The notes: generated by a model not told the origin, from the letters alone. A stretch of 50,636 bases of DNA from Priapulus caudatus (GCF_000485595.1 NW_014577065.1:176210-226845), one strand, 5' to 3'; shown: positions 21,067 to 32,323, counted from the stretch's first letter. Numbers and translations are program-made.

Positions 21067-21344
21067 CGACTACCATCGAGTCGGTGCCGGTACACTAGTG
21101 CTGCCACGTTGCGGTAACCTCCCTCCACGCCCGGGGGATAGCATTACCCCGAGCCGGTGTAGTGTTCGGAAAATGCTTGCATGCCCGCCGTGCTTCCGTA
21201 TCCTCCCTTCTCAATTCTGTGAGCAAATTAGTAAATATCCCCTTTTCCTCTCGTCTACCTATCCATTACCCCAAACCTGACGATTACGGGCCTTTCTTCG
21301 TCGAATACGCATTAAAAGTAAAATTGCGAGAATTTGTGTACGTT

Positions 21345-21547
21345 TATTCATGGAGGCAGCCATTTTGGATGTCATGTGCTTGGATGTCACTGGCGCTGTA
21401 TGTTTGTATTGTGTTGTATATGTATTTTGTATGTTTTGCTCAGCTGTGTGCTGTGTCGAGTGGCGTGTGTGCGCTTGCTCGCCCAGCAGAACGCGAAACG
21501 CTGGAAAACAAAATTTCCCGTTTTGCTCGGATGTGTGCGCCGGGCTC
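21345..21547. mobile_element. Single arm of palindromic family B
   Basis: TTTTGCTCAGCTGTGTGCTG through TTGCTCGGATGTGTGCG (21435-21536) matches the left arm of the palindrome at 20211. The preceding GGATGTCATGTG...TCACTGGCGCTGTATG is the reverse complement of the sequence beyond the right end of that palindrome (20440-20495), so the true family-B element extends about 60-90 bp past the inner palindrome. Confidence 0.7.
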
Positions 21548-21607
21548 AATACACAAAGACGTACGACGAACCGCACGCACGCTTGCTCCCTCGCATGCAT
21601 ACACTCA

Positions 21608-21928
21608 GCAGAGATGCCAACACATATTTGAAGCAATCTGTAGTTTCTGGCCATCAAATTAGTAGTTCGAGGGTGACGTAGTGACCCGAGTTTGCTAGGG
21701 GGGTCCGGCATGCCCCTCCCGGAAAAAATTTTGATTCTGAGATGCAATTTCCTGCATTCTGAGGGTCAAAAATGACAATAAATTGACAAAAAATTACAAT
21801 AATTAAAAAAAAAAATTTTGGTTTGATCACAGTGAAATTCTTAGTTTGATACAAACTGGTCGTAGTGGTGCAAAAGGAATAGAAATTCGTATAAAATACG
21901 GATAAATCGTAGTGGTTGGCATCTCTGC
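21608..21928. mobile_element. MITE with GCAGAGATGCCAAC terminal repeats
   Basis: The left terminus GCAGAGATGCCAAC (21608-21621) is the exact reverse complement of the right terminus GTTGGCATCTCTGC (21915-21928). Flanks are ATACACTCA and ATACACGCA, an apparent 9-bp target duplication with one mismatch, although both sit in CA/CG-rich DNA. A CAG(A)G start would also suit a hAT-type element. The interior carries a strong hairpin around CTAGGGGGGTCCGGCATG (about 21696-21722). Non-coding, 321 bp. Confidence 0.7.
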
Positions 21929-21937
21929 ATACACGCA

Positions 21938-22040
21938 CGCACGTGTGCGCCACGTAACACACATGCACCCGCACACGCATACGCATTCACACGCGCGCAT
22001 ACCCAACACACGACGCGCACACCCGTACGCGCGCGCACAC
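21938..22040. repeat. CA/CG-rich microsatellite
   Basis: Interrupted CACG/CGCA tract following the MITE. Minus-strand Cys/Val-rich frames are repeat translations. Confidence 0.85.
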
Positions 22041-24430
22041 TAATCACACACTAAATTAGTGAGCTCAGTGTGGTTTAACAATAACAATTGCTATGTCTTG
22101 AAGTGATATCAGTCAAGACGTTCACACAGGGCGTGGCTAGTATATTTGATACTCTCTTGAAAGATGACTTGAAAATGGACGAACTGACCACGAACTCCTA
22201 GCTCACGCCCTAGCTTACAACCGTCTACATTGGCAACTGTAATTGCAACTGTGTTACCATGTACAATAGCAGTCAACACGAACCTAACTGCATTCTCCCG
22301 CTAAAAGCCATAAATATACTGGCTTGTGACTGCTCAAATGAAGCCCCCTTGATACTGACCACATCTAAGAGCCTTGCTTGCTAAAGAAATATAAGCCAAA
22401 GATAAAGGCATTCAGGCAATATACATGTGTCGCTGACCAACTTTACCAGCGCCACCAGTTATGAATAACAGGTGAAGTAAATCGAGTAAATGTAAAACGC
22501 CAATACACTTCAGCAATGCTTGAAGAGCATAAATTCTGATATCCACGGTTCATATTCGCCCTAATAACGCCATTATATGGCAACAGCTAACATAACAGCT
22601 TTAACTCATGATCACCACGGCCTGCAGCGGATTACGTTGCTCTACCTAAACCTACTCTGCTTAAACCTAACCTCACTAATACTGGCTTAACATACTAACC
22701 TTGGTTGTATGTTCACCGCTCACTCGCCCTGGTACATCAAATCGTTGCACGGCTTCAATTCAGATAAGAATATTGACTCTCAATCGGCAGCTATAACAGA
22801 CTGTGTGATTGCACCCGCCCGTCCGATCGTCCGTTCGTTCGTTTGTCCGTGGGTTCGTCTATTCTGTCGGTCTATCTGTCTGTCTGTCAGGCTGACAACC
22901 AACTGCCCCTCTGGCCCCTCTCGTGCATTTGCACATTGCAATCATTCTCTATATCTGTCGCTCCAACTAACAGACGCACACGCCTATGCACATGTACATG
23001 CCCACACGCGCGCACACACTCGTTCGCGCACTTCTCTCTCTCTTTTGCACGTTCGCTCTTCACTCTCATATCTTTCTTACTATGTTCGGATTCGCGCAAA
23101 TTCTGTCGAAATTGCAAACGTCAGATGCGGCGTCCTATTCGCCACAAGACGGCGACAATATAGAACTATATATCCTTCGTCTCCTTGTATAAGTGTCCCT
23201 CTAAGCCATTTACGACGCAAAGGAATAGAATGTCGACAGGTGGCCCATGTGAAATAATAACTCAAAACTAAATGAAACGATGCTACGACCCTCATTTGTC
23301 TCTGAGAGGTGTGGACGAATGAGTAACGGCCGGTCGGCACTTTCCTGTTCCAGTTGCTCATCAGCAGTGCCATTGATCCAGCCTAACTAAGCGTCGTCTT
23401 GGCAATTCGTTTGGCAATTGTCTTGCTAATGTGGATAAATTTACGCTCGCCGGAACGAAATTAACTTGTGTTCGCGAGCGGCCGATCTATTTGTACAGAT
23501 CTTCTCTAAAAGATCTCGGAATATGCACAGCAGTTTTACCAGCTCACTCGCATATCATCATTGAGGCGTACCGCGATGCACCGATAATTGTTACTCACAG
23601 AAGTGGGTCCATTCTAGGTAACTTAATTGCCTAGTGTTAGTGTTAGTGTTAGTGTGGTTTACAGTTAGACAGCTTACACAGTTAGGCACGTGTTAGTCAG
23701 ACGCGTGGTGTGCACCGCGATCGTTGATAAGCGCACGTTTTGCTGGCTTTTTGCTGTAGGTGAGACATGAAAAACAACCAATCAGGTGAGTGCGCGTTGA
23801 AAAATAGATCTTTATAGTTTACGTGCGCTTGCGTTTTATTTTCCATTTCTTGAATGGAGCATGCTGGATTGGATTTGAATGTGTTTTTAAGACGTAGAGG
23901 CAGCATTATTGCATTCAGCATGGCTGTCATAGCTAGCTGTGTGTGCATTCGCTTGCCGGACTGATGACAGAACGCGCTGTAAATTGTATTCCATTACGTC
24001 GAACGTTTACCGTCTTTGAATAATCGCATATTTTTCAGAATGCCCGAACTCATCTCCGGACCGAGTGAGATGAGTAGGCAATATGCGATCTCCTCTATGT
24101 ACATGAACAATAATTTACTCTACTTTGCAAGACAAATACGGGGATTATGTGTATTTGTCGGATCGAGACCAGAATTGTAATCAAAATGGGTTGAATGCGC
24201 GTAAACGTGATCGAATGTCTCGTTTCTTGACTAATGATGGACTCAGGCCAAAATGGCGCGATATTATGTCTATCAGTACATAGATAATACATATAGTGTG
24301 TAGATGTAGTCCATTTCGCTTCATTTGGTTTCTCATTACGGGGCTATTATCAGCTAGGGGCAAGTTAGTTGCACATGCGCAGCATTGGCAACTGCTCACA
24401 GGTGAGACGTATCTAGACACCTAACCACTA
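22041..24430. other. Intergenic or intronic sequence, no gene recognised
   Basis: Short frames only. The 182-codon + frame at 22709-23257 runs through TCCGT/TCTG and CA/CT low-complexity sequence (22810-23060) and lacks a domain. A short GTGTTA tandem lies at 23636-23656. No RNA gene seen. Confidence 0.45.
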
Positions 24431-24434
24431 ACTA

Positions 24435-24665
24435 CGGGGCGCCATGCAGGATAGGCATTTTTGTACCTATAAACTTGACAAAAATGAGTTTTGTGAACAC
24501 AAAACTCAATTCTGTCAATCCTGTCCCACAAAACTCAATTCAAAAATCAACACAAAAATCTGACTTTTGTGAGACAGAATTGAGTTGTGTGCACAAAAGT
24601 GAGTTTTGTGAGACAGAATTGAGTTTTGTTAGACAAAATTGAGCCCTGTCCTGCATGGCGCCCCG
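24435..24665. mobile_element. 231-bp MITE flanked by TA
   Basis: Termini CGGGGCGCCATGCAGGA (24435) and TCCTGCATGGCGCCCCG (ending 24665) are perfect inverted repeats flanked by TA on each side, fitting a Tc1/mariner-type or other TA-targeting element. The interior is made of repeated blocks ACAAAACTCAATT and their reverse complements AATTGAGTTTTGT, so most of the element can fold. Non-coding. Confidence 0.82.
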
Positions 24666-24667
24666 TA

Positions 24668-24955
24668 CTAACGGACACTAATTAGCTAACTGACAAATAT
24701 TCACAGTTACTGCTCCGTGTTTTTGCCAATTCTTATGTGTATGCATCAGTCGCGGCACTGTATCGCATCGCATCGGTCGTAAGTTGCGTTACCATGCTGG
24801 GATCAGCCAGTTTCCTGGAAATTCTTTGATAAGTTTTGTCAAGCGTAATATCAAAACTCGCCCTCACGATCGTCATCGCGCCTCGAAGCCCCCTTACGCC
24901 CTCTATGTAAGCGCATATCTATATAAGAGATTCTCACCCACAGTCACGTTCCACA
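24668..24955. other. No gene seen
   Basis: Mixed sequence between the MITE and the CAGTCACA minisatellite. Confidence 0.35.
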
Positions 24956-24984
24956 TAATCGCACCACACAGTCCCGCCCATCCA

Positions 24985-25460
24985 TGCACACAGTCACACA
25001 CTTACAGCCACACCCACAGTCACACACTTACAGCCAGACCCACAGTCACACACTTACAGCCACACCCATAGTCACACTCTTTCGGTGCCAGCTACACAGT
25101 CACTGCGCGCTCACAATCATACCCCTAGCCACACCCTCACTGTCCCACCCCACAGTCACAACTACTGTCACCGTACCTTACAGTGCTGCCTACGCAGTCA
25201 CACCCTCACAGTCACACTCACGGTCACACCCTTACAGTCACACTCACGGTCACACCCTCACAGTCACACTCACGGTCACACCCTCACAGTCACACTCACG
25301 GTCACACCCTCACAGTCACACTCACGGTCACACCCTCACAGTCACACTCACGGTCACACCCTCACAGTCACACTCACGGTCACACCCTCACAGTCACACT
25401 CACGGTAACAACCTCACAGTCACACTCACGGTCACACTCTCTCAGCAACACCTACAGAGT
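24985..25460. repeat. 26-bp minisatellite (two blocks)
   Basis: Block 1 (about 24985-25080) has 3-4 units containing CACAGTCACACACTTACAGC; block 2 (about 25196-25445) has about nine nearly identical units containing TCACAGTCACACTCACGGTC. Because 26 is not a multiple of 3 and the unit has no stop codon, the same 26-residue His/Ser/Thr cycle is open in all three + frames, explaining the 172-, 107- and 96-codon frames. Confidence 0.93.
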
Positions 25461-25534
25461 CATGCCTTCATAGTCATACCCACGGAGTCCCACTCCACTT
25501 AGCTTAGCCGAATTGAACCTGCACATCCCCCCAC

Positions 25535-25660
25535 ACACACATAACAACAACAACAACAACAACAACAAAAACAACAACAACAACAACGAACACACACACG
25601 CACATACAGACCAGCACACGCACACGCGTAAGCACGCACACACGCACGCACCCAGACACA
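25535..25660. repeat. (AAC)n and CA/CG microsatellite
   Basis: AACAAC run at 25543-25588 followed by CA/CG units. The minus-strand Leu/Cys frame is a repeat translation. Confidence 0.9.
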
Positions 25661-27231
25661 TTAACAGTTTATATAGAAGTGGCGTGTAACGCTTTGCTCT
25701 TTCCATTTGCGTTTTCACGGCCATCCATCAACCGATTGCAAATTTAATGTTACACATGCACTATAGCATCACTATATACGTACAGCAACTTTTTAGCATC
25801 CGAACTTTCTCCTTCTCTCTCTCTCTCTTTCATATCATCCTCACGTTTGCCCCGAATACGTAAATTTCCATTTGCTGCGAAGTAAACAGTATGCACATCT
25901 CACTTTTTTCGGAAATGCGTTCTATGCGCATTTCACTTTGACCGCCATCACAAAATGTGTTCCCCCACCACCAATCAACTGATTCATCGGCGTCAAACGA
26001 CGTGTGAGTAACCTAGCTAACACTGGATTGTTGAACCGTGGCGCGAGGCATCTTTCAGAAAAAGCGATGTGAACGAATTGGCCGGATCGCAGTTGTGTCG
26101 AGCAACGATAAGTTCAAAGAGCAGCTAGGCTTGATTGATTCTCGCTGTCACAACCGGGCCTATTTGCGGACCCGGTGCCCGTTGTCAGAAACAAAATTAA
26201 TTAAATTTAGCCTTAGCATTAACTTCTTCTCATAGACTGGACCGCCATACGCTGCGTATGAGAATATCTTCAGTTTGCGATGTTTCTGACAACACTGTAA
26301 GAGAAAAGGTTAATGTCAAGACAAATGTTTTGTTTTTGTTAAAGACTAGTTTTGTTTTTGACAACGAGCCCCGAATATATATATTTCGCGTACCGAAATG
26401 GTTAGCATCTAACATTCGCATAATTTATACATGGGACTAGCCCGCGAAAAACGAGAATCTATCGCTCGTATGCTGCCTATCAGCGCGATGAATTAGAAAT
26501 CCTAATTGGAAGTTGAAATTGTTCGAAATAGTTATCTAGTTCTACAGCGTTATGTATCAGTTCCTTGTAAGAAACCCACAATCAAATGGCTCGAGTCAAA
26601 GAAAACTGAATCAGTGATCTGGTAAAAATTCATTTTATAGGTTTCTTTAACTTTATGGACCGCCGGCAGAAAGAAAACCGCGAACACCGGGCTTAGCTAG
26701 GCGGTTTGGTGTGCTGGTAAAGCAGCTTTAAGACGTTTATACACGAATCTCGAGTTGATTTATGGGTCATTTCCATAAAGGTCGATATTTCTGAACTGAA
26801 ATTTGTCGTTAATTAAAACGTGTTAATATTACGCGATATACTGAAGCCTAATCGGAATTAGCTTCTTTTTTCAATATGGTCATATATTCATAATGGATAC
26901 TTCGTGTGATTGTCGTGCAACCTCTGATATCGTTAGACGATTACAGCTTCTGCCGAGTGCTGCTTTCAACCAGTGAGTAGAATGAAGCCCGAGCACACTC
27001 CAGTATCTCCTAGCAACCCGGCCCCGATACATTCACCCACATAATTTTAAAGGTATTTGTCAGCCGAGTGTAATGGATTGATACGCTAGCAGCAGGTCAC
27101 GTACTACCATTGCTATATACTATACTGCTATATACTGGAACTGTTAATAATAACACGGCATAGCATACCGTACGCCAAAACTACCAACGATGAGTGCTTC
27201 CTAATTACTCGCTTATTTTACCCACCTGGCC
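25661..27231. other. No gene recognised
   Basis: AT-rich sequence. Near 26180-26290 TTGTCAGAAAC is inverted as GTTTCTGACAA, and 26246-26260 is a small palindrome (CATACGC-T-GCGTATG), so a small decayed inverted-repeat element may lie here. Opposing 60-codon frames at 26230-26440 reflect that symmetry. Confidence 0.4.
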
Positions 27232-27724
27232 GCGAGTTTTTAAACCGTAGGATGGCGACTGAAGATTGATAAATTATTCATGACATCACACATGGTTCGC
27301 GTTTCTGATTCGTTGCCGGATTTTACTATATTTTATGTAAGACCATCATAACGCAACATTCTCATGCTGAATTGAGTTGAATGTCGTGGATATTCGTCCG
27401 AGCATCGGACACCTGTTCGTATGCGCTATTCGTCCGAGCAGTCGCGCAGCGTTGTATGCGTCGCTTTCCCACACCATAGATTAATTTGCTACTATGACAC
27501 GCGTATATAAGATAGCCGAGTCGGTTTAGAGTTAGTGTTAGGGTTAGGGTTGGGTTATGGTTAGGGTTAGGTTTAAGGTTAGGGATATGGTTTTGGGCTC
27601 GTGAAGTGGGCTTGAGTGAAGTGAATTATTACTTCGCATAAATCAAATCAGAAACGCGAACCATGTGTGATGTCATGAATAATTTATCAATCTTCAGTCG
27701 CTATCCTACGGTTTAAAAACTCGC
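27232..27724. mobile_element. Mutator-like MITE with 79-bp TIRs and 9-bp target duplication
   Basis: The left TIR 27232-27310 (GCGAGTTTTTAAACCG...) and right TIR 27646-27724 (...CGGTTTAAAAACTCGC) are near-perfect inverted repeats of 79 bp. They are directly flanked by CACCTGGCC and CACCCGGCC, a 9-bp duplication with one mismatch. Long TIRs starting with G and 9-bp duplications are the hallmarks of Mutator-like elements. The 335-bp interior has no transposase and carries a direct repeat of ATTCGTCCGAGCA and a TTAGGG-type tract. Confidence 0.82.
27531..27590 (+). repeat. Short interstitial TTAGGG-type tract inside the MITE
   Basis: GTTAGTGTTAGGGTTAGGG followed by degenerate GGTTATGG / GGTTTAAGG units, about eight units. 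TTAGGG is the telomere repeat of many animals; here it lies within a transposon. Confidence 0.75.
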
Positions 27725-28300
27725 CACCCGGCCTACCTCGCTCCCGGTCAACGATCGATTGGCTGACAAGCTCATACGCAGCCTAGCAGAAACCGAGTGA
27801 TTATTTTCTGCCTACATACAAATATCAAACTTGATACTTGTACGAATACACACGTTCGATACTGTCTGAACCGAGTCGGGGAATACCACACCGGTATAAT
27901 TATGTATTTGGCCATCGTTTGCTCGAGTTATCTTTGTCAGCGCAGGAAAGTCGTTTCAACGAAGCTACCTAATTGTATTTGTTGTTGAATAAAATAGTGA
28001 AAACAGCTCATCGGTCGGCAATTATTTTTCCGCTGCTTACCATATATTAGGAGTATATGAACAGAGATCTCTACTCATGTACTCCCGACCATATAATACT
28101 CTTGAGCGTGTGACGCGTGAAGCGTGAAGCGCAGTTAACGTGTTAATTTACGTGTATTCTTCGCATTAATTAGTGTCTATATCTATTCGTGTAAGCTTAA
28201 TTTGCGCGAGAGAATAAATGAGAAAGCGAGGGAGAAGGGGATCGCACACGCGAAACTGAATTGCGGCTAATGAACACGTATAGAAGGAAGATATAATTAT
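27725..28300. other. No gene seen
   Basis: Mixed sequence. 28050-28084 can fold (GGAGTA ... AGAGATCTCT ... TACTCC). No coding frame of note. Confidence 0.4.
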
Positions 28301-28328
28301 ATAGAACGAGAGAGAGAGATATATATAT

Positions 28329-28472
28329 AGCGTATGTTGGGGATGTGCGTGTGCGTGTGTGAGGGCGTGTGTGTGTGTGTGCGTGTGTGTGTGTGTGTGC
28401 GTGTGTGTGCGTGTGTGCGGGCGTGTGTATGTGCGTGCGTGTGTGTGTGTGCGTGCGGGCATGTATGTGTGC

Positions 28473-28503
<31 letters not shown>

Positions 28504-28640
28504 TGCGTGTGTGCGGGCGTGTGTGTGCGTGTGTGTGCGTGCGTGTGTGCGTGCGTGCGTGTATGTGTGCGTGCGTGCGTGTATGTGTGCGTGCGGGCGT
28601 GGGTGGGTGAGTTTTTGTGCACGCGCGCGTGTTACGCGTG
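28329..28640. repeat. (GT)n/(GTGC)n microsatellite
   Basis: About 300 bp of interrupted GT and GTGCGT units. Open in five frames because the unit has no stop, giving a 185-codon minus-strand His/Thr/Arg frame and + Cys/Val frames; none is a gene. Confidence 0.95.
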
Positions 28641-28669
28641 AGTGTGTGAATAATTCCAATATTTATCAG

Positions 28670-28830
28670 TGGGGCCAACGCTGAGCCTATATATAGTGCA
28701 TAGCAAACGCCATCATTCACCATATTATGTGTCTGGCTTTATCACGGTGGTGAGATGCTCCAAAATTAAGGATCCAAATGTTCGGCCAACGGAATGCACC
28801 GAGACTTCCAGCATCGAGCGTATCAGAATA
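28670..28830. repeat. Fragment of a dispersed repeat shared with 44550-44730
   Basis: TATATATAGTGC, TTTATCACGGTGGTGAGATG, ATGTTCGGCCAACGGAAT and CACCGAG occur in the same order here and at 44550-44730 (TTTATCACGGAGTAGAGATG, ATGTTCGGGCAACAGAAT, CACCGAG). Both copies follow or precede microsatellites. Family unknown. Confidence 0.6.
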
Positions 28831-28857
28831 AAGAAGAGCGGAATGAGAGCGGAGAAG

Positions 28858-28918
<61 letters not shown>
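28858..28918. repeat. (GA)n microsatellite
   Basis: Pure GA tract of about 54 bp. Confidence 0.95.
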
Positions 28919-29067
28919 GGCTAAATATTCTGGCAGCAAGAAAGATTAAAATACCCATAATTATCCTGTTTATCTACAGGGCAGATTGTCTGACATGGAA
29001 TTATTAGTATTTCATGCATTTTATATTTGCGTTTCCATACAAGAGATCTCAATTTGCTACTAATACA

Positions 29068-29091
29068 TGTCACCGTAAAAATACGGTGACA
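29068..29091. other. Perfect 10-bp hairpin
   Basis: TGTCACCGTA, loop AAAA, TACGGTGACA. A perfect stem in AT-rich DNA, possibly the remnant of a terminal hairpin or MITE; no CTRR follows. Confidence 0.55.
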
Positions 29092-29369
29092 AGAAAATGA
29101 ATGAATTCGGCCTCATTAATAATTCCTCTAAATCAATATGCAACTTGTAATACGTTTCCTACGACGGTAATACTCCCGAGACACTAGAAAGTTCATTCAA
29201 GCCTTATTTGAAACAATATTTACATATAATCAAATTTGATCAAGTAAATCCTGCAAATTAATTTGAGTATTTTTACTTTATTTTTGGCAGGTCCTGCGGA
29301 GAAACACATTAGGCAAGCGACTAATTAGTTTGTGATTTCTTTCGCCGACGAACACATCGACGTATGTCG

Positions 29370-29655
29370 GCACTGCGCATGCGCCGTAGATATGAATTTG
29401 GCACGCGGAGTGAAGCGAGTCTGCTGTGCGATGGTTAGGTTAGTGCAGCATCGGACGCGGAGCGAGTATAGGCATTGCGCAGAGGCAAGGCGTACGTTTT
29501 ACTACAAGGCGTCGGTGTGCACTCATCGATTGTAATTTGCGTTGGTTGGCGTGATTGGTTAGCCATCGCTGCAGATGCTGCGCGTCTCGGAGAAGATTCA
29601 GTCGTTCGTCCAGATTCGAGCGAACAGATTCCGACGCTTACTCGAAAACGCGTGA
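29370..29655 (+). promoter_or_regulatory. Candidate promoter and first exon
   Basis: A CpG-rich island in AT-rich DNA holds CTGCGCATGCGCC (NRF1-type, about 29373-29385), GATTGGTTAGC (inverted CCAAT, about 29552-29562), then an ATG at 29575 opening a 25-codon frame (MLRVSEKIQSFVQIRANRFR...) that reaches a consensus donor GTGAGT at about 29651. Either a short coding first exon or a 5' UTR exon would fit. The downstream exons were not recognised, so the gene is unidentified. Confidence 0.4.
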
Positions 29656-29779
29656 GTACATTAACGTGTTTGTGGTGTTGCCTGTATTTTTACGTCGCCT
29701 GCATTGTTTTGAAGGTAACAGGTTTCTGTGCCGGGGTTTTAATGAGGATGTTTTCCGTTACTATGTGATTGCACAATAG

Positions 29780-30690
29780 GCGAGGAAATAAGAGAAAAGC
29801 ATGTGTGGGTGAAGAACAGTGTTCATTAGCATGCTAATTTAAAATGAAACGAATTAAGGTATTATTCTAGCGATCCTGAGAGCCCACAACCTCCGGCGCG
29901 TAGAAACACACATATTTCAATGTACAAGACACGAGCGGACTTTGTACGTCGTCGCGGTGGAATGAGGAATTGTGATTTATGCGCTAATATCCAGGCAAGA
30001 TTCATAAGTCCATATCGACCAAAGTACAACTGCCCCAAACGACCTAACAACGTACTCATAGCTTATTTTTCTTGTAAAAATGTAAACTGATAGAGGGAGA
30101 GAGGGAGACAATATGTCAGCGGTGACGACGTAGATGGTGCAGAGAAGCAGAGCAAGTAACTCTCAGAACACTGCCGATGGCTCCTCGTGTTTCATTTCTT
30201 AAGGCGCTTTGTTGTCAACTCTACAGTAAATCGTGGTGTCGCTCGGTCACGCATTATATAGTCCTTGGCGCCGGAAAATCCAAGAAGTGAAATTTTAGTA
30301 ACTAGATCGTAGGCGATACTGTTACACATAAGAACACGTTTTAGTTTAACAGCAATGAACTGAACGTTCATATATCGGCGGCGGTGAGTGCACCTTTCTC
30401 CTTGAGACATAATAGGATAGCCATTAGCCTTATTGTTCCTGGCAGCTTGAAGCCGATCCATGAATATGATACAGATAAACTCCATGCAGTCAACGTCCCT
30501 AATACCGACCATCGGGACCGACTATTTAGTTTGGGTTTCTGTGAATTTCGGTTTCTAGGGAGTTGGGACATCTTACATGTTTTAGATAGTGTTGATAGTT
30601 AAACATCGTCCGGTTTAATGTAAGATTCGGTTTTGGGGGCGTTCTGAATTTGGTGAGATAACTGTGTCATAATTTTCGACGACGAAATTT
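29780..30690. other. No gene recognised
   Basis: Mixed sequence, possibly intron of the candidate transcript starting near 29.4 kb. The 106-codon minus frame at 30192-30512 has no recognisable domain. Confidence 0.4.
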
Positions 30691-30699
30691 ACATGGTTA

Positions 30700-31140
30700 T
30701 TTACGCGCGCGCGCGTGCGCGTGACGTGCCTGTGGCTGTGTGTGTAGCGTGCCCCAGTGGCAGTGCGTGAATTGTGTGCTGCGTGCATGCGTGTGCGTGT
30801 CGTGTGTGTGTGGTGTGTGTGTGGTGTGTGTGTGTGTGTGTGTGCTCCTTGTTGTGTGGCGGTGTGTGTGGCTGTGTGTGTGTTTGGTGTGTGTGTGTGT
30901 GTGTGTAGGTCCCATGGTGTGTGTGTGTAGGCGTCGTGCTGGTGTGCTGTGTGCGTTCGTGTGTGTACCTCGTGTGGTGGTGGTTGGGAGTAGAGAAGAA
31001 GAAGCAGGATAGCTCCGTGTTGTTTGGGTATCAGCCTGCGCGTTGTGTGTGTGTAGAATATGGCGAGTGAGAGAGAGAGAGAGGGATGGAATGATGTGTG
31101 TGTGCGTGTGATTGTTGTGCCGTGTGGAGAGGTGTGTATT
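30700..31140. repeat. GT-rich microsatellite region
   Basis: Interrupted GTGTGT and GTGC units, with a GA patch near 31070. The minus-strand 179-codon His/Thr frame and + Cys/Val frame are repeat translations. Confidence 0.92.
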
Positions 31141-32320
31141 GCAAATGTGCGCAAATTAAGAGATCTATTTATTCTGAGATTATGAGGACTGTTGTGATGC
31201 GTGGATTTCTCGAGAGGTTACAGCGAGGGGCGTGTTTGTGTGCTGGTGCGTGGCAGTGTGTGCGTTTTAGAGACTTGCATTAGGTCTGCGTGTCACTCCC
31301 CCCTTATGCTTTTCGTTGAATGTGCAGGCCAGCCCGTTCCCTTTACCATGAGCCACGCCGGTGACGCGCCGTTAAGGAGAAGATTCTCAGATTACGCAGC
31401 GACAATACTACGATAGCCATATACTGTCATTTTTGCGCTTCATCGAAGTTTGATCAGACCGGGGCCAAATGCGACATGATGAGCAGAAATCGGGATTGGG
31501 GAGGGGACGGAGACGGTGGTGCACTCGGTGAGGTTACTAACCGGAGACGACATTGTTTGACAAAGATAAAATCGACGCACCGGAGACGGAGGATGTGTGA
31601 AGAGCATTGTTTGGTGTGTTAGACGATGATGTGGTAATGGCTCCTGAAGAGTGTAGCCCAGAGACCCCCTTTAGGAGCGCGAGTGCCTCGAGCGCCGTTA
31701 GCGCATGCGGGTATAGAGAAGGGAACAAAGGAGCCGTGTTTAAAGATACGGAATAGCATGACAAACGGAAGCCAGCGAAACAGTACGCGAGCGCAGAACG
31801 GATTGCCCCAAGAGCAAAGACGAGAGGAGAGAGAGGACCGTAGCGCGAGCCATTCACCTAATTAAGATGGAGAGCGGTTCTTGCTAATCGGAGCGATAAG
31901 AAAACTCAAATGCGGCGTTTTCGCTTATGATAGCTCTGACAATACACACGGAGCCGCCGAAGAGAAGATAGTAGACGGCTGATTTTTTCTCGAATGTTTC
32001 TTCTAGTAGAGCGCCTGTCGCTGCGACAGTTGCAAGATTTTTCTGACGTGTTCAGGCGATGCTGAGCGCCGCAGTAGCTGGATGTCACATGATTTCTGCA
32101 TGTCGGAGGAATGTGTAATCCTTACACGAAGAAATACGGTTGTAGGCTGAATTCGATTCCTAGCGGTCGATACCCGCCGAGACCGCAAACGCTTCTTCGT
32201 AATCGCTTGAGAATAAGGGATGTTAATTTAGCGTATGCTGATATTAATTCATTCGCTCGATATTAAGTTTTACGAATCTATTGAATCACATTAATAGTAT
32301 ATTCAATAGGATTTGCTCGT
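31141..32320. other. No gene recognised
   Basis: Mixed sequence with short frames on both strands (31537-31857 -, 31683-31865 +, 31906-32188 -), none with a recognisable domain. Confidence 0.4.
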
Positions 32321-32323
32321 CAA

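Noticed and set aside
22709-23257. 182-codon + frame
   Set aside because: Runs through TCTG, CA and CT low-complexity DNA; no recognisable domain.
28166-28723. 185-codon minus frame rich in His/Thr/Arg
   Set aside because: Crosses the GT/GTGC microsatellite; several other frames are open there too.
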